The notes: generated by a model from the letters alone, not told the origin. Positions 1 through 6,248 are shown, numbered from the stretch's first letter. The stretch: DNA of 7,147 nucleotides from CAYVXE01 sp964455375 (GCA_964455375.1 CAYVXE010000165.1:1-7147); one strand, 5' to 3'. A program made the numbers and translations.

Positions 1-215
1 CGCTCAAAGAGATCGCGGAGTTGCTATCTCTACGGGTTGACCCGGAGACGACCTGCCGACAGGTAAAAGAACAAGTAGAAATCAAGATTGCAGATATAGA
101 GATCAAACTAAAAACGTTGCAAAAGATGAAAAAAGCCCTTCTGCAATTGGAGGCGGCCTGCAGCGGTCAGGGGCCAACCAGCGACTGTCCGATTCTGGAG
201 TTTTTAAATCACTAA
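1..215 (+). CDS. MerR-family heavy-metal-responsive transcriptional regulator, C-terminal fragment
   Basis: The reading frame is open from the left edge (first full codon at 3) to TAA at 213-215 and gives 70 residues; the DNA-binding N-terminus lies outside the window. What is visible is the end of the helix-turn-helix linker (LKEIAELLSLR), the long dimerisation helix (about residues 20-50 of the fragment), and the metal-binding loop AACSGQGPTSDCPILEFL. Cysteines fall at fragment residues 18, 53 and 62. The spacing C-x34-C-x8-C equals that of the Hg(II) ligands Cys82, Cys117 and Cys126 of MerR, so a mercury or other thiophilic-metal sensor is likely. ZntR/PbrR-type members have similar spacing, so the metal is not settled. 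In this family the protein binds the overlong spacer of its target promoter and untwists it on metal binding. A decayed HMA-domain gene follows directly downstream, which fits a mer-like operon. A TTG at 21 could be taken as a start but is internal. Confidence 0.88.
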   Translation, partial: LKEIAELLSLRVDPETTCRQVKEQVEIKIADIEIKLKTLQKMKKALLQLEAACSGQGPTSDCPILEFLNH

Positions 216-220
216 GTTAA

Positions 221-450
221 ACCTGGCAGATTTTAAAAATATTGAAGAAGGTTGAAGGAATCGAGAAACTCAAAATAAAAATCAACGAAGGCTCGGTAAA
301 TTTGTATTACAAAAAAGGAACTAATATTGATAAGGCTCTTATCGCAAAAAAATGAAAGAAGCCGGTTTCACACCAGGGAAGATGAAAATCGAATGTGAGT
401 CTCAGAGGATAAGATTGACCCGATACATTATATGTGGTGGATTTTGGTAA
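221..450 (+). pseudogene. Degenerate heavy-metal-associated (HMA/MerP-like) domain relic
   Basis: Directly after the MerR stop, the frame entered at 221 reads LKKVEGIEKLKIKINEGSVN, then YYKKGTNIDKALIAKK, and ends at TGA 353-355 after a run of seven A. Moving to the frame beginning ATG at 352 continues the same fold as MKEAGFTPGKMKIE and runs to TAA 448-450. Together these resemble the second half of an HMA domain: the strand after the first helix, the 'I..AL' helix, and the 'AGFTP' turn. A one-base deletion in the poly-A tract would explain the break. The N-terminal metal-binding CxxC half is missing, with an in-frame TAA at 218-220 and no start codon, so the gene is both headless and frameshifted. 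Residues past about 410 look random. HMA proteins commonly sit beside metal-responsive MerR genes. The alternative is chance similarity, but the continuity across the frameshift argues for a relic. Confidence 0.55.
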
Positions 451-480
451 TGATCGAGAAAAATCAGACTGATAGAAATA

Positions 481-554
481 CGCTCAAGGTGACAAGATAA
501 AAGTGATTTCTCCTTAAGTTGATGCACCAAGGCAGTCGCCGGATTTGAAATGAC
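481..554 (+). repeat. Dispersed intergenic repeat, copy 1
   Basis: The 45 bases from 481 to 525 match the reverse complement of 6925-6969 at 40 of 45 positions without gaps, by direct comparison. Similarity continues more weakly to 554 (two small gaps), ending in a shared GGATTT..GATGAC block. The core contains a conserved CTTAAG palindrome. A TCAGAC motif occurs upstream in both copies but at different distances, which suggests an indel. The copy lies in the convergent gap between the MerR/HMA remnants and the end of the response regulator. No transposase or clear terminal inverted repeat is seen. It is probably a REP- or MITE-like non-coding repeat. A spurious minus-strand reading frame at 402-587 overlaps it. 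Confidence 0.75.
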
Positions 555-688
555 CATAAAATTGGCGTTTTTGTTTAATCCCCACATAAAAGTGTCATCC
601 GTGGTCTAATTTTGTTTTGCTCGATTATCCATGTGATCTTTGACCCAACCAGGCAATGAATGGTTTCAGTCCTTACCTACAAAGGCCC
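555..688. other. Intergenic stretch with no recognised feature
   Basis: This is the remainder of the gap between the repeat and the end of the response-regulator gene. I see no gene, no RNA gene and no convincing rho-independent terminator for the minus-strand operon. Only weak similarity to the flank of the other repeat copy is possible here. Confidence 0.5.
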
Positions 689-2041
689 CTATTTCATGCC
701 ATGCTTCTTCAGTTTATAGCGCAGATTCCGTTCACTTAAGCCTAACATTTCTGCCGCTTTCGTTTGTATCCCATCTGCCTTTGCGAGGGCCTCCCGAAGG
801 AGTTTCTGCTCAAAAATGGCTAAGCGTTCCTCAAGCGTTCCTCTGGCCATTCTGTTTTCACTCTGTAATTCCTGCACTGAAAATGGCAGGTCATCGGTCA
901 CAAGAATGTCGCTGCGGCTTAGCACCACGGCCTGTTCGATGATATTTTCCAACTCACGCACATTCCCGGGATAATCGTATTTCATCATTAAATGCAGGGC
1001 TTCTTTCGACATCCCCAGAATAGACTTCCCGTTCTCTTCAGAATACTTTTTTAAAAAGTGGTCAATTAACGGTTGGATGTCATTTCGGCGCTCCCGTAGC
1101 GGTGGTATCAAAATGGACACGACGTTCAGACGATAATACAGATCTTCCCGGAATTGCCCCTCTTTGACCATTTTCTCCAGATTGCGATTGGTGGCTGCGA
1201 TGATTCTTGTATCCACATGAACGGTTTCGGCGCCACCAACCCGTTCAAAAGTCTGTTCCTGAATTGCCCGCAAAAGTTTTACCTGAACTGCCGCCGGAAT
1301 GTCGCCCACTTCATCGATAAATAATGTGCCGCCTTCTGCCCTTTCAAACCGGCCTTGCATTTGCCGTACCGCACCGGTGAACGCTCCCCTTTCGTGTCCG
1401 AACAGTTCACTTTCCAACACGCCTTCCGACAGTGCCGCACAGTTCACCACCACAAACGGTCCATCGGCGCGCGGGCTGGCCACATGAATGGCCTGTGCCA
1501 CCTGCTCCTTGCCCGTTCCACTTTCACCGCGAATGAGAACCGTCGCTTTGCTTGTTGCAACCCGTGCCACCCGGTTCAAAACATCTTCCATTTCCGTACT
1601 CTGGCTGATAATATGCTTGAAACCAACCCGCTCCGTCAATTGTTCTCGCAGCCGTTTATTTTCGGAAATAAGTTGTTTTCTTTCCCTTGCCTTTTTTATA
1701 ATGAGCTCTAATTGCACCAGATCGATGGGCTTGGTTAAGTAATCGACGGCACCGGTCATTAAAACCTGTCTGGCGGAATCGATACTGCCGTAAGCTGTCA
1801 TGATCACCACATCGATTTCCGGATTAATATCTTTCGTTTCAGTGAGCACTTCCAGACCGGTTTTTTCCGGCATTTTAAAATCCGTCAGAACCAGGTCGAC
1901 GGGTTGAGACTTTAGTAATTTGATAGCATCGTTCGCTGAGGTTGTGCTCACGACGTCAAAGCCCTTATTTTTCAAAAATCCGGACAGAGCTTTCAACTGC
2001 ATGGGCTCATCGTCAAGAACCAAAATCGTGTAATTCGTCAT
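689..2041 (-). CDS. Sigma-54-dependent response regulator, NtrC/ZraR class
   Basis: A 450-residue, three-domain activator of RNA polymerase carrying sigma-54. The receiver domain (about 4-120) has the acidic pair D10/D11, phospho-acceptor D54 in LTDFKMPEKTG, T82 and K104. The AAA+ domain (about 145-380) has Walker A GESGTGKE at 172-179, the sigma-54-contacting GAFTGA loop at 219-224, Walker B FIDE at 241-244, and the REDLYYRL sensor/arginine-finger segment near 298-305. A Fis-type helix-turn-helix closes the protein (about 423-447, TKAAEMLGLSERNLRYKL). All key residues are intact. A TTG at 2065 extends the frame by 8 residues, but the ATG at 2041 fits the start of the receiver domain; the ribosome site is weak. 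It lies 50 nt after the kinase stop in the same direction, so the two should be cotranscribed partners. Length and order match ZraR/AtoC-type proteins. DNA targets are unknown. Confidence 0.96.
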   Translation of the reverse strand: MTNYTILVLDDEPMQLKALSGFLKNKGFDVVSTTSANDAIKLLKSQPVDLVLTDFKMPEKTGLEVLTETKDINPEIDVVIMTAYGSIDSARQVLMTGAVDYLTKPIDLVQLELIIKKARERKQLISENKRLREQLTERVGFKHIISQSTEMEDVLNRVARVATSKATVLIRGESGTGKEQVAQAIHVASPRADGPFVVVNCAALSEGVLESELFGHERGAFTGAVRQMQGRFERAEGGTLFIDEVGDIPAAVQVKLLRAIQEQTFERVGGAETVHVDTRIIAATNRNLEKMVKEGQFREDLYYRLNVVSILIPPLRERRNDIQPLIDHFLKKYSEENGKSILGMSKEALHLMMKYDYPGNVRELENIIEQAVVLSRSDILVTDDLPFSVQELQSENRMARGTLEERLAIFEQKLLREALAKADGIQTKAAEMLGLSERNLRYKLKKHGMK

Positions 2042-2091
2042 AATCTGATTTGCCTGTCTAAACAAATATCTAATTTCATTGGACGTTTGTT

Positions 2092-4131
2092 CTACGCTTC
2101 CATCGGTAAAATTATTTTAAACGTAGATCCTTTCCCCACTTCGCTACTCACCGTAAATCGGCCGCCATGTTCTGTGACGATGCGGTGCGACACACTGAGT
2201 CCCATACCGGTTCCGTCATCCTTGGTCGTAAAATAAAGATCAAAAATTCTGCTCAAATTGTCTGGTGGAATACCGATCCCGGTATCTGAAATTTCGACAA
2301 CTGCGTCATTATTTTCTTTGTAAATCTCTACATTAATTTTACCTTCGGACGATGTTGCATGCAGGCTGTTTTGTAATAAATTCAGCAACACTTCCTCCAT
2401 TTGACTGCTATCAATGCGGACATCTAATTTCTCATGAGATTTAAAAATAAGATTCACTCCCTTTTCTTTGGCCTGACTTTCTTCCAAAGTAACCACTTTT
2501 GCCACCACAGCATTCAGACTGCTTTTCTGCAGATTCAAAGCGGGGGGACGGGCAAATTTCAGAAAACGCTCTATAATTGAGCTCACCTGCCGGGTTGCCG
2601 AAACCACGGACCCAGCCAAATCAAGATATTCTTCCTTGTTCTCTGCAGGATGAAATTCATGTACAAACCGTTGCGCAATGATGCTGATGGCATTGAGCGG
2701 ATTTCTGATCTCATGCGCCACTCCCGAAGCAAGCTCGCCCATGGCGGTAAGTTTTTCCTGTCGTCGGAGTTTTTCCTCCAAGGCCTTTTTCTCCGTGAGG
2801 TCTTTAATGACCGCAACGGCCGAATCGATTTCTCCGACGGAATTTTTCAACAGTGTAGTGGTTACCGAAAGGATACTTTTATGACCATCGAATTCATAAA
2901 CCACTCCTTTGTCCTCAATTTCTTTTCCTGTATCCAGCGCTTCATCCAGTAATGAGGTTTGCTGGCCGATTATATCGTGACACGATTTCCAGATGACCTC
3001 AGAAGAGGGTTTGTTGAACAGCTTTTCGGCCGCTCGGTTAAAAAGTGTTATTCTCCGGTGCTGATCCACTGCCACCACTGCGTCTGCCATATTTTGCAAA
3101 ATATTGCCGGTGTAGGTTTTGATTTTCGCATAAGCCTCTGTCAATAAATTGTAGTTCTGATTGGAAACTATAAAATTAAACAGAATAACGCCGATGATGA
3201 TGAATCCGATCGCAACGGCTATGGCGCGTTGGATAGTACGCCGCACGGCTTCATTTACCGAATCCATTTGCAGTCCCACACGAATCAAACCAAAAATCTG
3301 GTCATTTACAAAGAACGGCTTAACTGTCTCAAACACATCGCTTCCTTCAAACTCAGTTACTCTGGAAGATAGTTGGTTGGTCACAATTGCCTGTTGTAAA
3401 AATGGGGTGTTGTTCAGGCTCGACATGGTTGAGACATTGGCTGTAGCCGCAAGAATACCCTGGTCATCCTGCAACACGATGTAGGCAATTTCTCTGTTCT
3501 TACCGATGTCCTGAATCAAGCGTCCCAATCCTACGCGCTTGCGGAGGTCCAGGAGAATGCCGGGATTCGCACACAACACCCACGCCGTCTGCTTAGTCGC
3601 TTTTAAAGCGATAGCGTAATGACTTTGCCCTTTCCAATCTTGAACATAGCCGCTTTCGTTTTCAAGGTTGTCATGAAATAACGGTTGCACAAATTGAGCA
3701 AGTCCCTGCTTTTGGAAATCCTCCGGGCCGGCTTCCGGATACGCGAATTTCAACCATTTTCCCTTTTTGTTGACATAAAAAGACCTCGCCACACCGCTTT
3801 CCGTCATTAAATTAGTGAAAGCTTTTTGTGAAAGATTGTTTTCTCCTTCTAAATGTTTCAAAAGACGAGCTGTGTTTAGCAATTGTTTTTCAATGTGTGT
3901 TTCAATTTCTCCATAGGCCTGCACAGCGTTTTCAGCGCTCACAGACATGGCGTCAGTAACGGTTTCCCCTTCCCGGCGCAAAAGCTCCATCACATCTTTA
4001 CGGCTCTGGGTAATCTCAATATAGCCCCCGGCCAGTCCCAGCAACGTCAGTAAAGCAACCAGCGATATGATAAACTTCGGGCGCAATGTTCCCCATTTTC
4101 TTGGTAATGAAAATTGATCCGATTCGTTCAT
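2092..4131 (-). CDS. Membrane sensor histidine kinase with periplasmic sensor and PAS domain
   Basis: A 679-residue kinase that should phosphorylate the regulator encoded 50 nt downstream. Membrane helices lie at about 19-39 and 303-323. They enclose a periplasmic region of about 260 residues, long enough for a double Cache/PDC sensor (inferred from size and position, not from a recognised motif). A PAS domain follows at about 340-445 (NILQNMADAVVAVDQHRRIT). The HisKA helix is GELASGVAHEIRNPLN with phospho-acceptor H473. The HATPase domain has the N-box LLNLLQNSLHA (N584, N588), G1 DTGIGIP at 616-622, F-box FDLYFTTK near 630-637, and G2 GTGMGL at 640-645. Everything needed for catalysis is present. 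The start is supported by GGAG about 9 nt upstream. ZraS-like kinases share this cytoplasmic plan, but this periplasmic domain is larger and has no obvious His/Cys cluster, so any metal sensing may be indirect. Confidence 0.95.
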   Translation of the reverse strand: MNESDQFSLPRKWGTLRPKFIISLVALLTLLGLAGGYIEITQSRKDVMELLRREGETVTDAMSVSAENAVQAYGEIETHIEKQLLNTARLLKHLEGENNLSQKAFTNLMTESGVARSFYVNKKGKWLKFAYPEAGPEDFQKQGLAQFVQPLFHDNLENESGYVQDWKGQSHYAIALKATKQTAWVLCANPGILLDLRKRVGLGRLIQDIGKNREIAYIVLQDDQGILAATANVSTMSSLNNTPFLQQAIVTNQLSSRVTEFEGSDVFETVKPFFVNDQIFGLIRVGLQMDSVNEAVRRTIQRAIAVAIGFIIIGVILFNFIVSNQNYNLLTEAYAKIKTYTGNILQNMADAVVAVDQHRRITLFNRAAEKLFNKPSSEVIWKSCHDIIGQQTSLLDEALDTGKEIEDKGVVYEFDGHKSILSVTTTLLKNSVGEIDSAVAVIKDLTEKKALEEKLRRQEKLTAMGELASGVAHEIRNPLNAISIIAQRFVHEFHPAENKEEYLDLAGSVVSATRQVSSIIERFLKFARPPALNLQKSSLNAVVAKVVTLEESQAKEKGVNLIFKSHEKLDVRIDSSQMEEVLLNLLQNSLHATSSEGKINVEIYKENNDAVVEISDTGIGIPPDNLSRIFDLYFTTKDDGTGMGLSVSHRIVTEHGGRFTVSSEVGKGSTFKIILPMEA

Positions 4132-4187
4132 TGCATGATTCTCCGGGAAAGCTACTTTTTAAAACTGAAAGTTATTAAACTAAAATA

Positions 4188-4201
4188 GATCATTCATGAT
4201 C
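4188..4201 (-). repeat. Small palindrome over the lipoprotein stop codon
   Basis: GATCATTCATGATC is a perfect inverted repeat that could fold as a 5-bp stem with a TTCA loop. On the minus strand it is followed by TATTTTAG. It overlaps the last codons and stop of the lipoprotein and precedes the kinase start by about 57 nt. It could be a weak attenuator or an RNA-processing site that lowers kinase expression relative to the lipoprotein. The short stem makes this uncertain. Confidence 0.3.
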
Positions 4202-4603
4202 GTCGTGATTATGCCCGTGTTCGTGTTTGATATCCCATTTGACTTGTTTCGCAGTGATACCTTGCACAACACCATCGCCATTGTGCCAGCCCAATCCGCA
4301 ACCAGGGCAGACTTCTTCCCCCTGTTTTAAATTGTCATAGCAGTCGCAGGAACCCTCATGAAGCAAGCACCAGTTACAGGCCGGATGAATGCAACAATTA
4401 TATTTCCCGTCATCCGCCAGTTCTTTTTTCACGGCTCTAAGATCCCCTTTGATAGTGACAATCTTTTGTTCCGCGGTTAAAGAAACAAGCTGTGTTTTTA
4501 TCGCCGTATTTTGGTTTTTCTCTGTATTCTCCGTCGATTGACACGACACGAATATGAGTGAATTTAGTAGAACAAACAAGATAAAGAAATTTTTCCGGAT
4601 CAT
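4190..4603 (-). CDS. Cys- and His-rich putative metal-binding lipoprotein
   Basis: A 137-residue exported protein. Residues 1-20 form a signal peptide (MIRKNF, then a hydrophobic stretch) ending in FVS-C21, a passable lipobox, so it is probably lipid-anchored in the envelope. The middle (70-102) carries eight cysteines in the pattern CC-x4-C-x2-C-x6-C-x-C-x10-C-x2-C, including CNWC and CPGCG. This recalls zinc-ribbon-like or soft-metal cysteine clusters. The C-terminus is KHEHGHNHDDHE, a five-His tail typical of metal-binding proteins. I do not recognise a named family. The start is well supported: GGAG lies 8 nt before the ATG. The gene precedes the kinase by 58 nt on the same strand, so it likely heads the operon. 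By position it could deliver metal to, or buffer it for, the kinase sensor, as ZraP relates to ZraSR. That role is inference. An alternative is a stress-induced metal sink with no sensing role. Confidence 0.85.
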   Translation of the reverse strand: MIRKNFFILFVLLNSLIFVSCQSTENTEKNQNTAIKTQLVSLTAEQKIVTIKGDLRAVKKELADDGKYNCCIHPACNWCLLHEGSCDCYDNLKQGEEVCPGCGLGWHNGDGVVQGITAKQVKWDIKHEHGHNHDDHE

Positions 4604-4635
4604 TTTGACATCTCCAATTTTCGATGAAAGTCAAA
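4604..4635 (-). promoter_or_regulatory. Inverted repeat enclosing the lipoprotein ribosome-binding site
   Basis: TTTGAC at 4604-4609 and GTCAAA at 4630-4635 are perfect inverted arms separated by 20 nt. The Shine-Dalgarno GGAG (4612-4615) lies in the loop, and one arm abuts the ATG. In the mRNA this could form a hairpin gating translation; as DNA it could be an operator half-site pair. The arms are short and AT-rich, so chance is possible. Confidence 0.3.
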
Positions 4636-4696
4636 TTGCAGCTTTTTACTCCATAGAGACAGCAATCGCTGCCCATTGGGAACATTTGGTTAATTT

Positions 4697-4726
4697 ACTA
4701 TATTTATGCAACACCTCTATCTGTAA
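4697..4726 (-). promoter_or_regulatory. Candidate sigma-70 promoter for the lipoprotein-kinase-regulator operon
   Basis: On the minus strand, TTACAG (4721-4726) and TATAGT (4697-4702) are separated by 18 nt and would give a 5' leader of roughly 85-90 nt. The -10 element is good and the -35 moderate. A short inverted repeat overlaps the -35. This is a sequence-match call only. Readthrough from the upstream gene at 4748 is an alternative. Confidence 0.4.
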
Positions 4727-4736
4727 GATGAGATAG
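4717..4736. promoter_or_regulatory. Operator-like inverted repeat
   Basis: CTATCT (4717-4722) and AGATAG (4731-4736) are perfect 6-bp inverted arms with an 8-nt centre, overlapping the candidate -35 element. It could be a dimer-binding operator. There is no U-tract of the kind expected for a terminator of the upstream gene. Confidence 0.35.
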
Positions 4737-4747
4737 TGCTTCCGGTA

Positions 4748-5173
4748 TTAAACAAGTGGTGGCGGAGGCTGTAGCAGGCTGGAGAGAACGTACTTATCCC
4801 TCGTACGGATTGGAATAATGTGCGTCCCCAATTGCCATGAACCTCTAACAGGACACATGTAAAAAATTCCTTCCGCCAAATTAGAGAAAACATACAAAAT
4901 GGAGAAACAATCTTGAAGGTGCTTTAAGTTTAACACATTTGAGAAAGTGTTGGCAACGTGGGAGTTCAGGCTGCTGCCACAGCAAAAGACATTTTCCTGA
5001 CCTTGTTCGTCATGTTTGTGTGAAGGTGCGGCATGATAATCGTGTGCTGCCACATCAACGATAGCACAGACGGCTTGCTCCACCAAACAGGCCTGCGGTG
5101 TAACGCACAGAATGAAAATTAAAAATACCAAACAGACGTTTGATTGAAAACTTTTCATAGACCTTTTCATCAT
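4748..5173 (-). CDS. Small secreted protein with Cys and His clusters, putative metal-binding
   Basis: The frame encodes 141 residues from the ATG at 5173. The first residues are MMKRSMKSFQ, followed by a hydrophobic signal segment (about 13-24, CLVFLIFILCV) and a likely cleavage near PQA-C29 or shortly after; it lacks a proper lipobox. The mature part has His residues in AAHDYHAAPSHKHDE, a CC pair at 64-65, further cysteines near 89 and 107, and a proline-rich end LLQPPPPLV. Small exported His/Cys proteins with proline-rich ends are often found beside metal-efflux genes, but I cannot assign a family. The predicted transcription start falls about at 5174, so the first ATG would be leaderless. 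An alternative start at Met6 (5158) has AAAAGG only 3 nt upstream. It is followed after 144 nt by the lipoprotein, with its own candidate promoter. A metal-binding role is inference. Confidence 0.65.
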   Translation of the reverse strand: MMKRSMKSFQSNVCLVFLIFILCVTPQACLVEQAVCAIVDVAAHDYHAAPSHKHDEQGQENVFCCGSSLNSHVANTFSNVLNLKHLQDCFSILYVFSNLAEGIFYMCPVRGSWQLGTHIIPIRTRDKYVLSSLLQPPPPLV

Positions 5174-5180
5174 AGATTAA

Positions 5181-5210
5181 AGTATAGATGTTTTTCATTC
5201 ATTAAGTCAA
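5181..5210 (-). promoter_or_regulatory. Strong sigma-70-type promoter for the secreted Cys/His protein
   Basis: On the minus strand, TTGACT (5205-5210) and TATACT (5181-5186) are separated by 18 nt; each hexamer matches consensus at five of six positions. The predicted start of transcription lies within a few bases of the first ATG at 5173, implying a leaderless or nearly leaderless mRNA. It sits in the 54-nt gap after RNase HI, which separates the metal-related block from the housekeeping unit. Confidence 0.6.
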
Positions 5211-5227
5211 GATTTATTTAATCGAAA

Positions 5228-5731
5228 TTATTTTGAAAATAAATTGGTAGGGGTTTGTTGAAAATTCAAGGAATCCTCTGATAAATTGTTTCCGGCTGCG
5301 GCTTCATTGGCCAGTTGGTCACAGCGTTCGTTTTCCGGATCACCTGCATGACCCCTGGTCCATTTAAATTCCACCTGATGTTTTTCACACAGGTCTAACA
5401 GAATTTTCCACAGGTCGATATTTTTGGCCATCTCTTTTTTGTTGCGCTTCCAGTTGTTCGCCCGCCATTTTAGCGCCCAGCCTTGCGTTATGCTTTGCAC
5501 AATGTACTGAGAATCACTATAAAGCGTTACATGGCAAGGTTGCTTCAGAGTCCTCAGCCCCGCAATCACTGCCATCAATTCCATACGGTTGTTGGTGGTA
5601 TTTTTGAACCCTCCGGAAATCTCCTTGCGCTTGCCCTGAAACAGCAGCACCGCGGCATAGCCTCCAGGGCCGGGGTTGCCATGACAGCAGCCATCTGTGT
5701 AAATGGTCACGGATTTATCTATGTCACCCAC
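5228..5731 (-). CDS. rnhA: Ribonuclease HI
   Basis: A 167-residue RNase HI, which cuts the RNA strand of RNA-DNA hybrids in the cytoplasm (primer removal, R-loop clearance). The fold is recognised from YTDGCCHGNPGPGGYAAVL at the N-terminus, TTNNRMELMAVIAGL, YSDSQYIVQSITQGWALKWR with the basic handle, and WTRGHAGDPENERCDQLAN. The catalytic residues D13, E51, D73 and D138 and the assisting H128 are all present, in register with D10/E48/D70/H124/D134 of the E. coli enzyme. The last 20 or so residues form a short non-conserved tail. The start is GTG at 5729-5731, lying within the end of the DinB-like gene (8-nt overlap). No in-frame ATG or TTG exists between it and the upstream stop, and AGAG abuts it directly, so translational coupling to the upstream gene is likely. 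Confidence 0.97.
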   Translation of the reverse strand: MGDIDKSVTIYTDGCCHGNPGPGGYAAVLLFQGKRKEISGGFKNTTNNRMELMAVIAGLRTLKQPCHVTLYSDSQYIVQSITQGWALKWRANNWKRNKKEMAKNIDLWKILLDLCEKHQVEFKWTRGHAGDPENERCDQLANEAAAGNNLSEDSLNFQQTPTNLFSK

Positions 5732-6236
5732 CTCTGATTTTTCTGGTTAACGCCGGTTCCAATCCTAACAGACGTGCGTACAGGGTTAACTGTCCGCGAT
5801 GGTACATCTCCTGTGCGACGCCGTGGTTCAGCCAGGCCAACCGTGTTCCGGACTTACCGTCAAAGCGTTCGATGCATTGCAGCATGTGCAACTCACCAGC
5901 CGCTTGAAATTTTTTTATACCTTCCTCCAACTGAGATACCAACAGGTCAAGAATATCTTTTTTCGAATGTAATTCATAGGCCGAAGCGGCATACATTTTT
6001 AGCAATTCCGACCAGGGTGCGCGTTTAAAATTTGTCTCCGGTCGGGTTAATTCTCCCGTCATCAGCATGGCAACTTCCAAAACATGCACCGCAAGTTCTT
6101 GCACGCTTTTAACCGCCGGCACAGGCCGGAAATTCCACTTTTCTTCCGGAATATTCTGCAACTCTTCAATGACACCCTGTCTTGCATCCTGCCAGCCTTC
6201 AAGTGTCTCTTCCAATAATGTTGTGAACTTTTTCAT
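5724..6236 (-). CDS. DinB-fold (DinB/YfiT superfamily) protein
   Basis: A 170-residue four-helix-bundle protein of the DinB superfamily, metalloproteins that include bacillithiol- and mycothiol-dependent transferases and many members of unknown function. Helix 2 carries the usual metal-ligand position in ELAVHVLEVA (H51), and the C-terminal helix has QEMYHRGQLTLYARLLGLEP, the family HRGQ signature with H146. H138 lies 8 residues earlier. In many members a third His occurs four residues before the HRGQ His; here that position is Q142, so the site may use Glu143 or H138, or may be altered. No signal peptide is seen, so it should be cytoplasmic. The gene is 12 nt after the glycine-rich membrane protein and overlaps RNase HI by 8 nt, which suggests one transcript. 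The Shine-Dalgarno is weak. The substrate cannot be deduced. Confidence 0.88.
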   Translation of the reverse strand: MKKFTTLLEETLEGWQDARQGVIEELQNIPEEKWNFRPVPAVKSVQELAVHVLEVAMLMTGELTRPETNFKRAPWSELLKMYAASAYELHSKKDILDLLVSQLEEGIKKFQAAGELHMLQCIERFDGKSGTRLAWLNHGVAQEMYHRGQLTLYARLLGLEPALTRKIRGG

Positions 6237-6248
6237 CCAATGACTATT

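Noticed and set aside
402..587. Minus-strand 61-codon open frame
   Set aside because: It overlaps the dispersed repeat and the tail of the HMA relic, has no ribosome site and no recognisable protein character.
640..942. Plus-strand 100-codon frame and other frames antisense to the regulator and kinase genes
   Set aside because: They lie opposite strongly conserved coding sequence and have no domain signals; they are shadows.
4650..4680. Sigma-54-like promoter TGGGCAGCGATTGCTG on the minus strand
   Set aside because: The GG to GC spacing is one to two bases too short for the strict GG-N10-GC rule.
4437..4685. Minus-strand 82-codon frame overlapping the lipoprotein start
   Set aside because: It runs in another frame through the signal-peptide region and leader, without a good start; the lipoprotein frame has the ribosome site and export signal.
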